This document shows, piece by piece, positions 16,562-24,817 of a stretch of 64,000 nucleotides of DNA. Location: assembly GCF_041051975.1 (NCBI RefSeq), contig NZ_CP163435.1, forward strand, positions 8,349,001 through 8,413,000, read 5' to 3'. The stretch comes from Streptomyces sp. R21. Lineage in GTDB: Bacteria > Actinomycetota > Actinomycetes > Streptomycetales > Streptomycetaceae. How positions within the stretch are numbered: the first letter of the stretch is position 1; the number at the start of each line of letters is the position of its first letter. A program made the position numbers and the translations under genes. The notes beneath the pieces were generated by a model. The model saw nothing but the letters and a program-made list of their open reading frames with translations, did no database searches and was not told the origin of the DNA.

Positions 16562-17419
16562 ATGCTGCGCATCGCCGTCCCCAACAAGGGTTCCCTGTCA
16601 GGCCCTGCGGCGGAGATGCTGCATGAGGCCGGCTACCAGCAGCGCCGCGAGTCCAAGGAACTGCGCATCGTCGACCCGGAGAACGAGGTCGAGTTCTTCT
16701 ACCTCCGCCCCCGCGACATCGCGATCTACGTCTCCTCCGGCCGCCTCGACATCGGCATCACCGGCCGCGACCTGCTCATCGACTCCGGGGCCAGCGCCGA
16801 GGAGATCCTCCCGCTCGGCTTCGCCCGCTCCACCTTCCGCTTCGCCTCCAAGCCCGGCACCGCCCACGGCATCGAGGACCTCGGCGGCCTGACCGTCGCC
16901 ACCTCGTACGAGGGAATCGTTGCCAAGCACCTCGCCGACCATGGCGTCGACGCCTCCGTCGTCCACCTGGACGGCGCCGTCGAGACCGCCATCGAGCTGG
17001 GCGTCGCCGAGGTCATCGCCGACGTCGTCGAGACCGGCACCTCGCTGCGCAACGCGGGCCTGGAGGTCTTCGGCGACCCGATCATGAAGTCCGAGGCCAT
17101 CGTCATCCGCCGCGTCGGCGCCGCGGCCGACGAGACCGTCGAGCCGAAGGTCCAGCAGTTCCTGCGCCGCCTCCAGGGCGTCCTGGTCGCCCGGACCTAC
17201 GTGATGATGGACTACGACTGCCGCGCCGAGCACCTGGAGAAGGCCGTCGGCCTCACCCCGGGCCTGGAGTCGCCCACCATCTCCCCGCTGCACAACGAGG
17301 GCTGGGTCGCCGTCCGCGCCATGGTGCCCGCCAAGGAGGCCCAGCGGATCATGGACGACCTGTACGCCCTCGGCGCGCGGGCCATCCTGACCACGGCCAT
17401 CCACGCCTGCCGGCTCTGA
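16562..17419 (+). CDS. hisG: ATP phosphoribosyltransferase (long form)
   Basis: A 285-residue HisG, first committed enzyme of histidine synthesis (ATP + PRPP). It has the catalytic halves (MLRIAVPNKGSLSGPA, DIGITGRDLL, EVIADVVETGTSLRNAGL with the PRPP loop) and the C-terminal ACT-like domain of the long form, where histidine binds for feedback inhibition; it therefore needs no HisZ. GAAGGAAG precedes the ATG. It follows hisE by 51 bp, the usual streptomycete hisE-hisG pair apart from the main his operon. Confidence 0.95.
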   Translation: MLRIAVPNKGSLSGPAAEMLHEAGYQQRRESKELRIVDPENEVEFFYLRPRDIAIYVSSGRLDIGITGRDLLIDSGASAEEILPLGFARSTFRFASKPGTAHGIEDLGGLTVATSYEGIVAKHLADHGVDASVVHLDGAVETAIELGVAEVIADVVETGTSLRNAGLEVFGDPIMKSEAIVIRRVGAAADETVEPKVQQFLRRLQGVLVARTYVMMDYDCRAEHLEKAVGLTPGLESPTISPLHNEGWVAVRAMVPAKEAQRIMDDLYALGARAILTTAIHACRL

Positions 17420-17432
17420 GGAACCGCGACCG

Positions 17433-17888
17433 ATGTCTGAACTGCCCAGCCTCCCCGTCACCTTCCGGCCGGGGCGCACCCGCGCGGTCCTGCTCGGCGC
17501 GGGCGCGGCCATCTTCGTGGTCATCACCGCGGTGGCCCTGCTCCTGGAGACCCTCGGCCCGGGGGAGCGCCTCAGCTTCGTCTTCACCGCGGCGCTCCTG
17601 TTCGGGGTGCTCGTCCTGCTCGCCCGGCCCAAGGTCGTCGCCGACGAGAACGGCGTCACCGTCGTCAACATCGCCAGCAGCCGGCACCTGGAGTGGGCGG
17701 AAATCGTCCAGGTCAACCTGCGCACGGGCGACCCCTGGGTGTTCCTCAACCTCAGCGACGGCACCAGCCTGCCCGCGCTCGGCATCCAGCCCGGCATCGC
17801 CCGGCAGCGCGCGGTCGAGGACGCCCGCGCCCTGCGCGCGCTCGCCGAGGCCCGGTCGATCGGCGACCCTGAGCAACATCAGGGTTAA
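17433..17888 (+). CDS. PH-domain membrane protein
   Basis: A 151-residue protein with two N-terminal transmembrane helices (about residues 17-38 and 47-65), then a bacterial PH-like domain (ADENGVTVVNIASSRHLEWAEI, then VFLNLSDGTSLPALGI), the pattern of small actinobacterial PH-domain proteins. No enzymatic motif is visible. It starts 13 bp after hisG, so it is co-transcribed with the his genes. Function unknown; membrane anchoring of a protein-interaction domain is the plain reading. Confidence 0.8.
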   Translation: MSELPSLPVTFRPGRTRAVLLGAGAAIFVVITAVALLLETLGPGERLSFVFTAALLFGVLVLLARPKVVADENGVTVVNIASSRHLEWAEIVQVNLRTGDPWVFLNLSDGTSLPALGIQPGIARQRAVEDARALRALAEARSIGDPEQHQG

Positions 17889-17904
17889 CTCTCAGCCCTC
17901 CGCC

Positions 17905-17991
17905 CTGACGTACAGGCCCATGTCTTGATTAATCTGGTGGCGGAGGCGTATTCAATGCGCCTCCGCCTCCGATGTCCCGACCCGTACGTCA
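17905..17991. terminator. Nested inverted repeats after the his/PH unit
   Basis: An outer pair CTGACGTAC (17905-17913) / GTACGTCAG (17983-17991) encloses a strong inner hairpin GGCGGAGGCG (17939-17948) / CGCCTCCGCC (17958-17967) with a 9-base loop. The whole 87 bases can fold into one structure. It most simply terminates the upstream operon; a structured RNA is possible. Nothing else is evident in the 227-bp gap. Confidence 0.5.
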
Positions 17992-18115
17992 GAGGCTTCC
18001 TGCTACCCGAGGAGTGACTCCCTCCAGCGATGGACGGATCGTCCTGTAGTACCTGCGCCGCCCCCTCCCGACACAGCGCGGACCGCGTCAGCGGCCACGC
18101 CGAGGCGGCGGCATC

Positions 18116-19441
18116 ATGACCATCCCTCTGCTGCTCCTCGGAGCGGCGTTCCTGCTGATCCTCGCCAACGGCTTCTTCGTGGCGGCCGAGTTCGGCCTCG
18201 TCACGGTGGAGCGGCCCGAGGCGGAGAAGGCCGCGGCCGAAGGCGACCGACGGGCCCTGACCGTCGTGAACTCGCTCAAGGAGCTGTCCTTCCAGCTCTC
18301 CGGCACCCAGCTCGGCATCACCATCACCTCGCTCGTCGTCGGCATGCTCGCCGAACCGGCGCTCGCCGAACTGCTGCACGGCCCGTTCACCGCGATCGGC
18401 CTCCCCGACGGAGCCGTCTCCGGTGTCGCCGTGGTCGTCGGCATGCTGCTGGCCTCGGCCGTGCAGATGGTGATCGGCGAACTCGTGCCCAAGAACTGGG
18501 CGGTCTCCAAGCCGCTCCAGGTCGCGCGTTTCGTCGCGGGCCCGCAGCACGTCTTCGCCCGCCTCTTCCGCCCGGTGATCGCCGCGCTCAACGCGGTGGC
18601 CAACCGGCTCGTGCGCGCGCTCGGCGTCGAGCCCGCCGAGGAGCTGGCCTCCGCCCGCACCCCCGGCGAACTCGTCTCGCTGGCCCGGCACTCGGCGCGG
18701 GCCGGCGCGCTGGAACAGGACACGGCCGACCTCTTCGTACGGACGCTGTCGCTCGGCGAGCTGACCGCCCAGCACGTCATGACCCCCCGGGTGAAGGTCA
18801 GCGCGCTCCAGTCGACGGCGACCGCCGAGGATGTCGTCAACCTCACCCGCGCCACCGGCCTCTCCCGCTTCCCCGTCTACCGGGAGCGGATCGACGAGGT
18901 CGTCGGCATGGTCCACCTCAAGGACGCCCTCGCGGTCCCCGCGCACGACCGGCTGCGCACCCCCGTCGGCCGTATCGCGCAGGCGCCGTTGCTCGTCCCG
19001 GAGACGCTGCCGGTGCAGCCCCTCCTGGAGCGGCTGCGCAGCGAGCAGCCCATCGCCGTCGTCGTCGACGAGTACGGCGGCACGGCGGGCGTCGTCACCC
19101 TGGAGGACATCGTCGAGGAACTCGTCGGCGAGGTCCGCGACGAGCACGACGGGCTCGACGTGCCCGAACTCGCCGCCGCACCGCCCGAGGACGGACGGCC
19201 GGCCTGGGAGGCCGACGGCAGCTGCCGGGTCGACATCCTCCAGCGCATAGGCCTCGACGTGCCCGAGGGCCCGTACGAGACCGTGGCGGGACTCGTCGCC
19301 GACCTGCTCGGCCGGATCCCCGCCCCCGGCGACAAGGCCGAACTGCCCGGCTGGCGCCTGTCCGTGCGCCAGGTCGGGCACTACCGGGCCGAACGCGTCC
19401 GCCTCGTGAAGACCGCGCCTGTCGTGGAGGCGGCCCGATGA
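18116..19441 (+). CDS. CNNM/CorC-type membrane protein with CBS pair and CorC_HlyC domain
   Basis: A 441-residue hemolysin-C-family protein: a CNNM (DUF21) membrane domain of three to four helices (about residues 1-200; NGFFVAAEFGLV, VIGELVPKNWA), two CBS domains (about 205-335; VMTPRVKVSAL, TGLSRFPVYRERIDEVVGMVHLKD, EYGGTAGVVTLEDIVEELVGEV), then a complete CorC_HlyC domain. Relatives affect Mg2+/Co2+ export or tolerance. Start ATG with GAGGCGG upstream. It is coupled by ATGA overlap to a shorter paralogue, implying a heteromeric pair. Confidence 0.88.
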   Translation: MTIPLLLLGAAFLLILANGFFVAAEFGLVTVERPEAEKAAAEGDRRALTVVNSLKELSFQLSGTQLGITITSLVVGMLAEPALAELLHGPFTAIGLPDGAVSGVAVVVGMLLASAVQMVIGELVPKNWAVSKPLQVARFVAGPQHVFARLFRPVIAALNAVANRLVRALGVEPAEELASARTPGELVSLARHSARAGALEQDTADLFVRTLSLGELTAQHVMTPRVKVSALQSTATAEDVVNLTRATGLSRFPVYRERIDEVVGMVHLKDALAVPAHDRLRTPVGRIAQAPLLVPETLPVQPLLERLRSEQPIAVVVDEYGGTAGVVTLEDIVEELVGEVRDEHDGLDVPELAAAPPEDGRPAWEADGSCRVDILQRIGLDVPEGPYETVAGLVADLLGRIPAPGDKAELPGWRLSVRQVGHYRAERVRLVKTAPVVEAAR

Positions 19442-20526
19442 GTCTGCTCCAACTCCTGTTCGCTGCCCTGCTCGTGCTCGCCAACGGCTTCTTCGTCGGC
19501 GCCGAGTTCGCGCTCGTCTCCGTGCGGCGCAGCCAGATCGAACCCCTCGGCACCGCCCGGGCCCGGCAGGTGCTGTACGGCCTGGAGCGGCTGCCCCAGA
19601 TGATGGCGGCGGCCCAGTTCGGCATCACCGTCTGCTCGTTGACGCTGGGCGCGGTCGCCGAACCGACCGTCGCGCATCTGCTGGAGCCCGTCTTCGAGGC
19701 GGCCCACCTGCCCGACGGCACGATCCACCCCCTCGGGTACGTCATCGCGCTCGCCTTCGTCGTCTTCTTCCACCTCGTCATCGGCGAGATGGTCCCGAAG
19801 AACCTGGCGATGGCGGCCCCGGAGAAGACCGCGCTGTGGCTGAGCCCGGGACTGGTCGCCTTCGCGCGCCTGTGCCGGCCGGTCACTGTGGCCCTGGGCG
19901 CCTGTGCGCGGCTCATCCTGAAGATGTTCCGCGTCGAGCCCAAGGACGAGGTCGAGGCCGTCTTCACCAGCGAGCAGCTCAACCGCCTGGTGGAGGACTC
20001 CGGCCAGGCCGGGCTGCTCGAACCCGAGGAGCAGGAGCGGCTGGAGGACGCGCTGGAGCTCGGCTCCCGGCCGGTCACGGACGTCCTGCTGGACCGCGAC
20101 TCCCTGGTGACCGTGGGCCCCTCGGTCACCCCCGGCCAGGTCGTCGCGCTCACCGCCCGCACCGGGTACTCGCGTTTCCCGGTCATCGCGGAGAACGGCG
20201 CCTTCATGGGCTACCTGCACGTGAAGGACGTACTGGACCTGGAGGAGTCGGAGCGCGCGGTGCCGCAGCAGATCTGGCGCCCGATGACGACCCTGCGGGC
20301 CGAACTCCCGCTGGACGACGCCCTGACCGTGATGCGCCGCGCCGCGACGCACCTCGCACAGGTCGCCGACGGCTCGGGCAAGGTGCTGGGCCTGGTGGCG
20401 CTGGAGGACGTCCTGGAAATGCTGGTCGGCGAGGTCCGCGACCCGGCGCACCGGGACACCGCCGAGCCGCTCCGCGTCTCGGGCCCCCGCGCGAGCGCTC
20501 CGCCGGAGGAGGCCCTGGCGAGCTGA
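19438..20526 (+). CDS. CNNM/CBS membrane protein lacking CorC_HlyC domain
   Basis: A 362-residue paralogue of the preceding protein: CNNM domain (NGFFVGAEFALVSVRR, HLVIGEMVPKNLAMAAPE) and two CBS domains ending LVALEDVLEMLVGEV. It stops about 30 residues later, so the C-terminal CorC_HlyC domain of its partner is absent. The ATG overlaps the upstream stop, so the two are made together, probably as subunits of one cation-handling complex. It ends at the strong terminator below. Confidence 0.88.
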   Translation: MSLLQLLFAALLVLANGFFVGAEFALVSVRRSQIEPLGTARARQVLYGLERLPQMMAAAQFGITVCSLTLGAVAEPTVAHLLEPVFEAAHLPDGTIHPLGYVIALAFVVFFHLVIGEMVPKNLAMAAPEKTALWLSPGLVAFARLCRPVTVALGACARLILKMFRVEPKDEVEAVFTSEQLNRLVEDSGQAGLLEPEEQERLEDALELGSRPVTDVLLDRDSLVTVGPSVTPGQVVALTARTGYSRFPVIAENGAFMGYLHVKDVLDLEESERAVPQQIWRPMTTLRAELPLDDALTVMRRAATHLAQVADGSGKVLGLVALEDVLEMLVGEVRDPAHRDTAEPLRVSGPRASAPPEEALAS

Positions 20527-20564
20527 GGGTTTTCGCCCCCTTCGCGGAGGGGGCGAAAACCCTC
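20525..20564. terminator. Bidirectional terminator, 16-bp perfect stem
   Basis: A perfect 16-bp stem (arm begins GAGGGTTTTCGCCCCC) with an 8-base loop begins at the stop codon of the CNNM paralogue and ends 5 bp before the stop of the convergent ATPase gene. The AAAA/TTTT run within the stem gives a T-rich end in both directions. Confidence 0.85.
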
Positions 20565-20568
20565 GTGG

Positions 20569-22431
20569 TCACATCGCCGAAGGATCCTGGGGCCCCCGCC
20601 CCGACAACACCTCGCCGTACGCCTGCATCAGATCCGGCAGCCGCAGCGTCGACAGATCGTCCCGCGAGGGGATGCCCGGATAGCCCGTGAGCCGCAGGTC
20701 GCGATATGCGCAGCTCTTCTCGTACAGCGTCCGCAGAAAGCGCCCGTTGCCGAGCTCGTCGATCCAGTCCTGGTCGACGACATGCCCGCTGATGGAGCGC
20801 AGCTCGTCGAGGGCCTCCTCGTCCCAGATGTCACCGTTCTCGGCGGCCAGCACCTCACCGATGGAGGTGAGTTCGAGGGGACGGTAGGAGGGGAAGTCGA
20901 CGCGAGTGGTGAAGCGGGAGGAGAGGCCGGGGTTGGCGGCCAGCAGACGGTCCATGCCCTCCGGATAGCCGGCGAGGATGACCACCAGATGGTCGCGGTT
21001 GTCCTCGGCCCGCTTCAGCAGCACCTGCAGCGCCTCGTCGCCGTACGCGTCGCCCTTGCCGTATCCGGAGTTGGAGAGGGAGTAGGCCTCGTCGACGAAG
21101 AGGACGCCGCCGATCGCGGAGTCGATCAGCTCGTTGGCCTTGACGGCCGTCTGACCGAGGTATTCGCCCACCAGGTCCGCCCGTTGGGCCTCCACCAGAT
21201 GGTCGCCGCCCAGCAGCCCGAGTGCGTAGAAGACCCGGCCGAGGATGCGGGCGACGGTGGTCTTGCCGGTGCCGGAGGGGCCGGAGAAGACGAAGTGGCG
21301 CTTGGGGGGCTGTACCGGCAGACCCTGTCCGGCGCGCAGCCGTGCCATGTTCAACTGCGCGGACAGCGCCTTGACCTGGCGCTTCACGGGCTCCATGCCC
21401 ACCATGCGCTCCAGCTCGTTGAGCGCCTCTTCGAGTAATGCGGGGTCGGTCGGGCCCGCGGGCAGCGGCTGCACCGGGACCACGGCCTTCTCGCGGACGG
21501 AGTCGGTCCGTGGCGGCAGTGCGCCCGGCGGCAGCGGGTCGGGCTCCGAGAGTTTCAGATCGCGTTCCTCGGTGCCGAACAGCGGGTCCACACCGTCCGG
21601 GCCGTCCATCAGGTCCGGTCCGATGCCGGAGAGGGCGATCGCCGCCAGGTCGGTGGCCTCGTCGTACCCGTCGCCCTCGGCGATCGCCGCGAGCCGTGCC
21701 GAGGTGTCCATGAAGGCGGGGTCGACGCGGTGCACGGCCCGGTACAGGGGGAGGGCCGCGGCGGAGCGTCCGGTGCCCTCGTGGGCCCGCGCCAGCCAGT
21801 ACCGCAGCTCCTTGCGCTGCGGCTGCTCGCTGCGGCAGCGCATCAGCGCGGACGACAGGAGGGGCTCCGCCTGCCCGTACATCTCCAGACGGACCCGGGC
21901 CATGCCGCCGAAGAGGCCGGCCTCTATGCCCAGCAGGGCGTCGTCGATCAGCGGGTCCGTGTGCCGGACCAACTGGTCCCAGTCCTTGACGAGATAGGCG
22001 CGGCAGGCGTGCAGGAACCGCACCTGCGCATCGGTGTCCACCGGCGGCAGACCGGCCAACGCCCGGTCCAGCTCGGGGACATGGCGGCCGTCCAGCCAGT
22101 GCGAGGCGTGCGCGAGCAGCAGATCGCGCGGGCTCTCCAGCACCGGTTGCACCCACCAGCCCAGCCAGTACCAGGAGTTGAGGGTGCGCCGGTGGCGGGT
22201 GCGCTGCTCCCCGAAGCGCTCCCGGTGCCGGAACATCCGCAGCAGTGCGGTCGTCGTGTCCACGCGCAGCGCGTGCAGGCCGAGCCAGCCGTCGGCCATG
22301 CCAGGGTCCATCCGGACCGCTGCGCGGAACTCCTCCTCCGCCTGCGGATAGGCGCCCATGGTGTAGGCATCCACACCTCGCAGCCAGGCGAGGTCGGCCG
22401 GGGCCTCGGGGCCCTGCGTGCCGAAGTCCAT
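20569..22431 (-). CDS. EccA-like AAA+ ATPase (CbxX/CfxQ family), orphan, TTA-containing
   Basis: A 620-residue cytosolic protein: an N-terminal TPR-like helical half (about 1-290), a Pro/Glu-rich linker, then a CbxX/CfxQ-type AAA+ module with Walker A GPSGTGKT (384-391), Walker B GGVLFVDEAYSLS and an Arg finger region NPGLSSRF. The architecture equals EccA, the ATPase of type VII (ESX) secretion, but no other ESX gene is nearby. Codon 332 is TTA (21438-21436), so full translation should need the bldA tRNA. The ATG at 22431 was chosen because upstream sequence is not family-like; GGGGGA precedes it. Confidence 0.85.
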   Translation of the reverse strand: MDFGTQGPEAPADLAWLRGVDAYTMGAYPQAEEEFRAAVRMDPGMADGWLGLHALRVDTTTALLRMFRHRERFGEQRTRHRRTLNSWYWLGWWVQPVLESPRDLLLAHASHWLDGRHVPELDRALAGLPPVDTDAQVRFLHACRAYLVKDWDQLVRHTDPLIDDALLGIEAGLFGGMARVRLEMYGQAEPLLSSALMRCRSEQPQRKELRYWLARAHEGTGRSAAALPLYRAVHRVDPAFMDTSARLAAIAEGDGYDEATDLAAIALSGIGPDLMDGPDGVDPLFGTEERDLKLSEPDPLPPGALPPRTDSVREKAVVPVQPLPAGPTDPALLEEALNELERMVGMEPVKRQVKALSAQLNMARLRAGQGLPVQPPKRHFVFSGPSGTGKTTVARILGRVFYALGLLGGDHLVEAQRADLVGEYLGQTAVKANELIDSAIGGVLFVDEAYSLSNSGYGKGDAYGDEALQVLLKRAEDNRDHLVVILAGYPEGMDRLLAANPGLSSRFTTRVDFPSYRPLELTSIGEVLAAENGDIWDEEALDELRSISGHVVDQDWIDELGNGRFLRTLYEKSCAYRDLRLTGYPGIPSRDDLSTLRLPDLMQAYGEVLSGRGPQDPSAM

Positions 22432-22653
22432 CACGTCCCCCACAAACCGTGACCCCGTTTGTCTCCGCCGGGCCGGTGCCCGTCGGCAGCTCTGGTTGAA
22501 CCACTGTGCCGCGGACGGGAGTTGTGCCGGTGCGCGAAGCAGCCGTCCGAAGGTCGCACCGAGAGGCATCGTACCTGCGGGGACGGTGCGGACCGTAGGG
22601 TGCCGCACGGCTCGTTCCGCGAGGTGGGAGCAGACGGGGCGCACTGGGCGCGG

Positions 22654-22666
22654 TCACCCAGGGTGA
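22654..22666. promoter_or_regulatory. 13-bp palindrome, copy 1
   Basis: TCACCCAGGGTGA, a 6-bp-arm palindrome with one central base. An identical 13-mer occurs at 22886-22898. It lies upstream of the EccA-like gene (about 220 bp before the start). Two exact copies in one 480-bp gap suggest a protein binding site; the regulator is unknown. Confidence 0.4.
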
Positions 22667-22711
22667 GCGAATCACGCCGCGCAGCGTCCGGAAAACCGGG
22701 TGAGGGCAGAA

Positions 22712-22749
22712 CGAAGCCCCCGATCACGGGGGAACAACCGGGGGCTTCG
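22712..22749 (-). terminator. Terminator, possibly of a small RNA or of the kinase transcript
   Basis: CGAAGCCCCCG (22712-22722) pairs perfectly with CGGGGGCTTCG (22739-22749). On the minus strand it is followed by TTCTGCC, a modest T-rich tail. The left arm can alternatively pair with an inner CGGGGG, giving two exclusive folds. It lies 163 bp beyond the stop of the kinase gene, with no coding sequence between, so it ends either that mRNA's long 3' region or a separate small RNA. Confidence 0.55.
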
Positions 22750-22885
22750 CGTCTTCGGGCGGCTTCGAAAGGCCGCACATTGAGAACGTAAGTCCTGTAC
22801 GGCCCCTCGGTCAAGCCGAGTTGAGGCACTGAGGCAACTTCTCAAGCAAGCGTCTTCACAAGTTCAGCACACTGCGGATGCTCCG

Positions 22886-22898
22886 TCACCCAGGGTGA
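22886..22898. promoter_or_regulatory. 13-bp palindrome, copy 2
   Basis: Identical to the palindrome at 22654-22666, here extended to 9-bp arms (CCGTCACCC-A-GGGTGACGG, 22883-22901). It lies 11 bp past the stop of the kinase gene. Together the two copies flank the gene-free stretch 22667-22882. That stretch also has a small CTCGG/CCGAG hairpin and no open reading frame I can support. Confidence 0.4.
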
Positions 22899-22911
22899 CG
22901 GAACGGCCCGC

Positions 22912-23517
22912 TCAGGGGGTCGCAGCGGGCCCCGGCAGCACCTCGTATCCCTCGGTTCGCTGGTGCACCAGATAGTCGGCGAACGGTTTCGAGGGGTCCT
23001 CGAGGAAGTGCCGGCGCTCGGCGCGGACCCATCCGGCCCAGAACTCGCGCTGCGCCTCACCGTCCCGCAGCCGCCCTCGCGCCCATGCCTCCTCGCGGGG
23101 CAACTCCATCCACAGCAGCCCCGCGAGAAACGGGCGCACCGCGCGGCGGCCCGCACCGACCCCTTCGAGGAGGATCACGGGGGCGGGCGGCAGTTCGCGG
23201 TCCGGCCCGAAGCGCCGGGTGTTCCAGTCGTAGGGGGCATAGCGCGCCGTTTCGCCGCGCAGCAGCGGCTCGATCACCTGGGCGAGCAGCCGTCCGGTCC
23301 AGCCGAACAGCTCCTCGTGCGTCGCGATGTCGTCGAGGTGCACCACGGGTGCGCCGCCGAGTGCCGCGGCCAACCGCCCGGCGCAGGTGGACTTTCCGGA
23401 GCCCGCGTGCCCGTCGACGCCGATCAGACGGACCGGGCCGCAGGAGGGCGGCAGGCGGCGCAGGCGGGTCGCGAGGTCGTGGATGGTGGGTCCCGGGGTG
23501 TGGTGATCGGTTCGCAT
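22912..23517 (-). CDS. Uridine-kinase-like P-loop protein
   Basis: A 201-residue nucleoside/phosphoribulokinase-type P-loop protein: Walker A GVDGHAGSGKST near residue 40, then VVHLDDI (the Asp-Asp pair that follows in uridine kinases) and VILLEGVGAGRRAVRP. It probably phosphorylates a nucleoside or similar small alcohol; the substrate is not determinable. The ATG chosen starts about 35 residues before the P-loop, as in relatives; no good Shine-Dalgarno sequence is seen. The longer upstream extension looks non-coding. It is divergent from the next gene. Confidence 0.75.
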   Translation of the reverse strand: MRTDHHTPGPTIHDLATRLRRLPPSCGPVRLIGVDGHAGSGKSTCAGRLAAALGGAPVVHLDDIATHEELFGWTGRLLAQVIEPLLRGETARYAPYDWNTRRFGPDRELPPAPVILLEGVGAGRRAVRPFLAGLLWMELPREEAWARGRLRDGEAQREFWAGWVRAERRHFLEDPSKPFADYLVHQRTEGYEVLPGPAATP

Positions 23518-23794
23518 ATTCCGGCAGCACATTCTAACGCGGTCGATACCGGACGAATTCACCGGGAAGCGGGACCGTATGAAATTGAACAGTTTCCGAG
23601 CGGGTGCTTTCCGGCCGGTCATACGGCATGGATGGCGATGAACCAGGTATTTCGGAACCCCAGTTCCGGTTCTGCTTGATGCTGAGTAGTGTTCGGGTTG
23701 CTGTCCGTGCGGGCGAGGAAAGATCTGACCAAAATTCAAACCCGGACGGCATATGCGCAACTGCGAGGCGTCATACGGGGATGGACAGGGGAAG

Positions 23795-24751
23795 ATGGCC
23801 GCGGGGTTATTCGAAGGGCAGTATGTCTGGCATCCGGCGGCCGACGACCGCAGACTCGCGAGCGTATGCGTGGATGTGCGGGCCGGCCGCTATCTGAGCG
23901 CACACGAAGCGCTGGCCGAGTCGCGCGGCGACTTCGGACTGCGCGCCCACCGCTCGCTGGTCCTGGCCTCCGAGGCCGCCGACTCCGATCTCGCCGAGCG
24001 ATGGCTCGCCGAGGAACCGACCCCCGAGGCCGCACTGCTGTGGGCCCGCGTGGCGGTGCAGCGGGCGCTGCGCGCGGCCGACGCCCGGGACGACCGGGCC
24101 GAGGCGCTGGAGCGCATAGCGCTGACCGCCTGCGACCGGGCCGCACAGCTGGCCCCCGCCGACCCGACGCCCTGGGTGGCCAAGCTGTCCATGGCCCGGC
24201 TGCACGACCTCCGCGACCCGGCCCCGCACGGCCTGCTCACCGCGCCGCCCGGCCCCTGGCAGCTGTTCTCGCACCTGCTGCGGCTCGATCCCTGGAACCG
24301 TGAGGGCCACCATCGCTTCCTGGCCTTCTTCTTCACGCGGTACGGCGGTTCGGTGAACGCGGCCTGGGACGTGGCGGCCTTCCTCAGTCAGCGGGCCCCC
24401 GTCTCCTCGCCGCTGCGGATGCTTCCGCTGGTGTCCCTGGTCGAGAGCTACAACCCCTCGCAGCTGCTCGCCGACCGCGTCTGGGAGCAGCCCCAGTGGC
24501 GTTCCACCGCGCTCGCCATCTACCAGAACTGGCTTCCCCATGTGCCGGGCTACCGGTTCACGCCGGTGCTCGACCTGGCGTATCTCGCGCATGCGCTGTT
24601 CATGGCGCAGCGCGAGTTCGAGGCGCGCGCGGTCTTCATGGCCATGGGCCCCTACGCCTCCCGTATGCCGTGGAGCGTGTTCGGCGACCCCGAGGAACAG
24701 CTGTCCCGCGCCCGCCGGTCCTGCGGTCTGCCCGTGCCGGGCGCCGGCTGA
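23795..24751 (+). CDS. Conserved hypothetical helical protein
   Basis: I do not recognise a named family. About 318 residues, alpha-helical and Ala/Leu/Arg-rich, with TPR-like spacing (ALLWARVAVQRAL, DPTPWVAKLSMARLHDLRDP, then LLRLDPWNREGHHRFLAFFFTRYGG). No signal peptide or membrane span. The aromatic LDPWNREGHHRFLAFFF segment is the most distinctive part. The ATG at 23795 has AGGGGAAG very close; an in-frame ATG at 23753 is the alternative start. It lies 66 bp upstream of the permease gene and might be co-transcribed. Confidence 0.65.
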   Translation: MAAGLFEGQYVWHPAADDRRLASVCVDVRAGRYLSAHEALAESRGDFGLRAHRSLVLASEAADSDLAERWLAEEPTPEAALLWARVAVQRALRAADARDDRAEALERIALTACDRAAQLAPADPTPWVAKLSMARLHDLRDPAPHGLLTAPPGPWQLFSHLLRLDPWNREGHHRFLAFFFTRYGGSVNAAWDVAAFLSQRAPVSSPLRMLPLVSLVESYNPSQLLADRVWEQPQWRSTALAIYQNWLPHVPGYRFTPVLDLAYLAHALFMAQREFEARAVFMAMGPYASRMPWSVFGDPEEQLSRARRSCGLPVPGAG

Positions 24752-24817
24752 TCCGCCCGCGCCGGCTCGCCGGCCGCTCCCCAGACCTCCGGTCCCCCCC
24801 CAGAGAAAGGTCAGGTT

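Noticed and set aside
17972..18049. 25-codon frame (MSRPVRQRL...) before the first CNNM gene
   Set aside because: No ribosome site, and it lies in the nested inverted repeats that look like a terminator.
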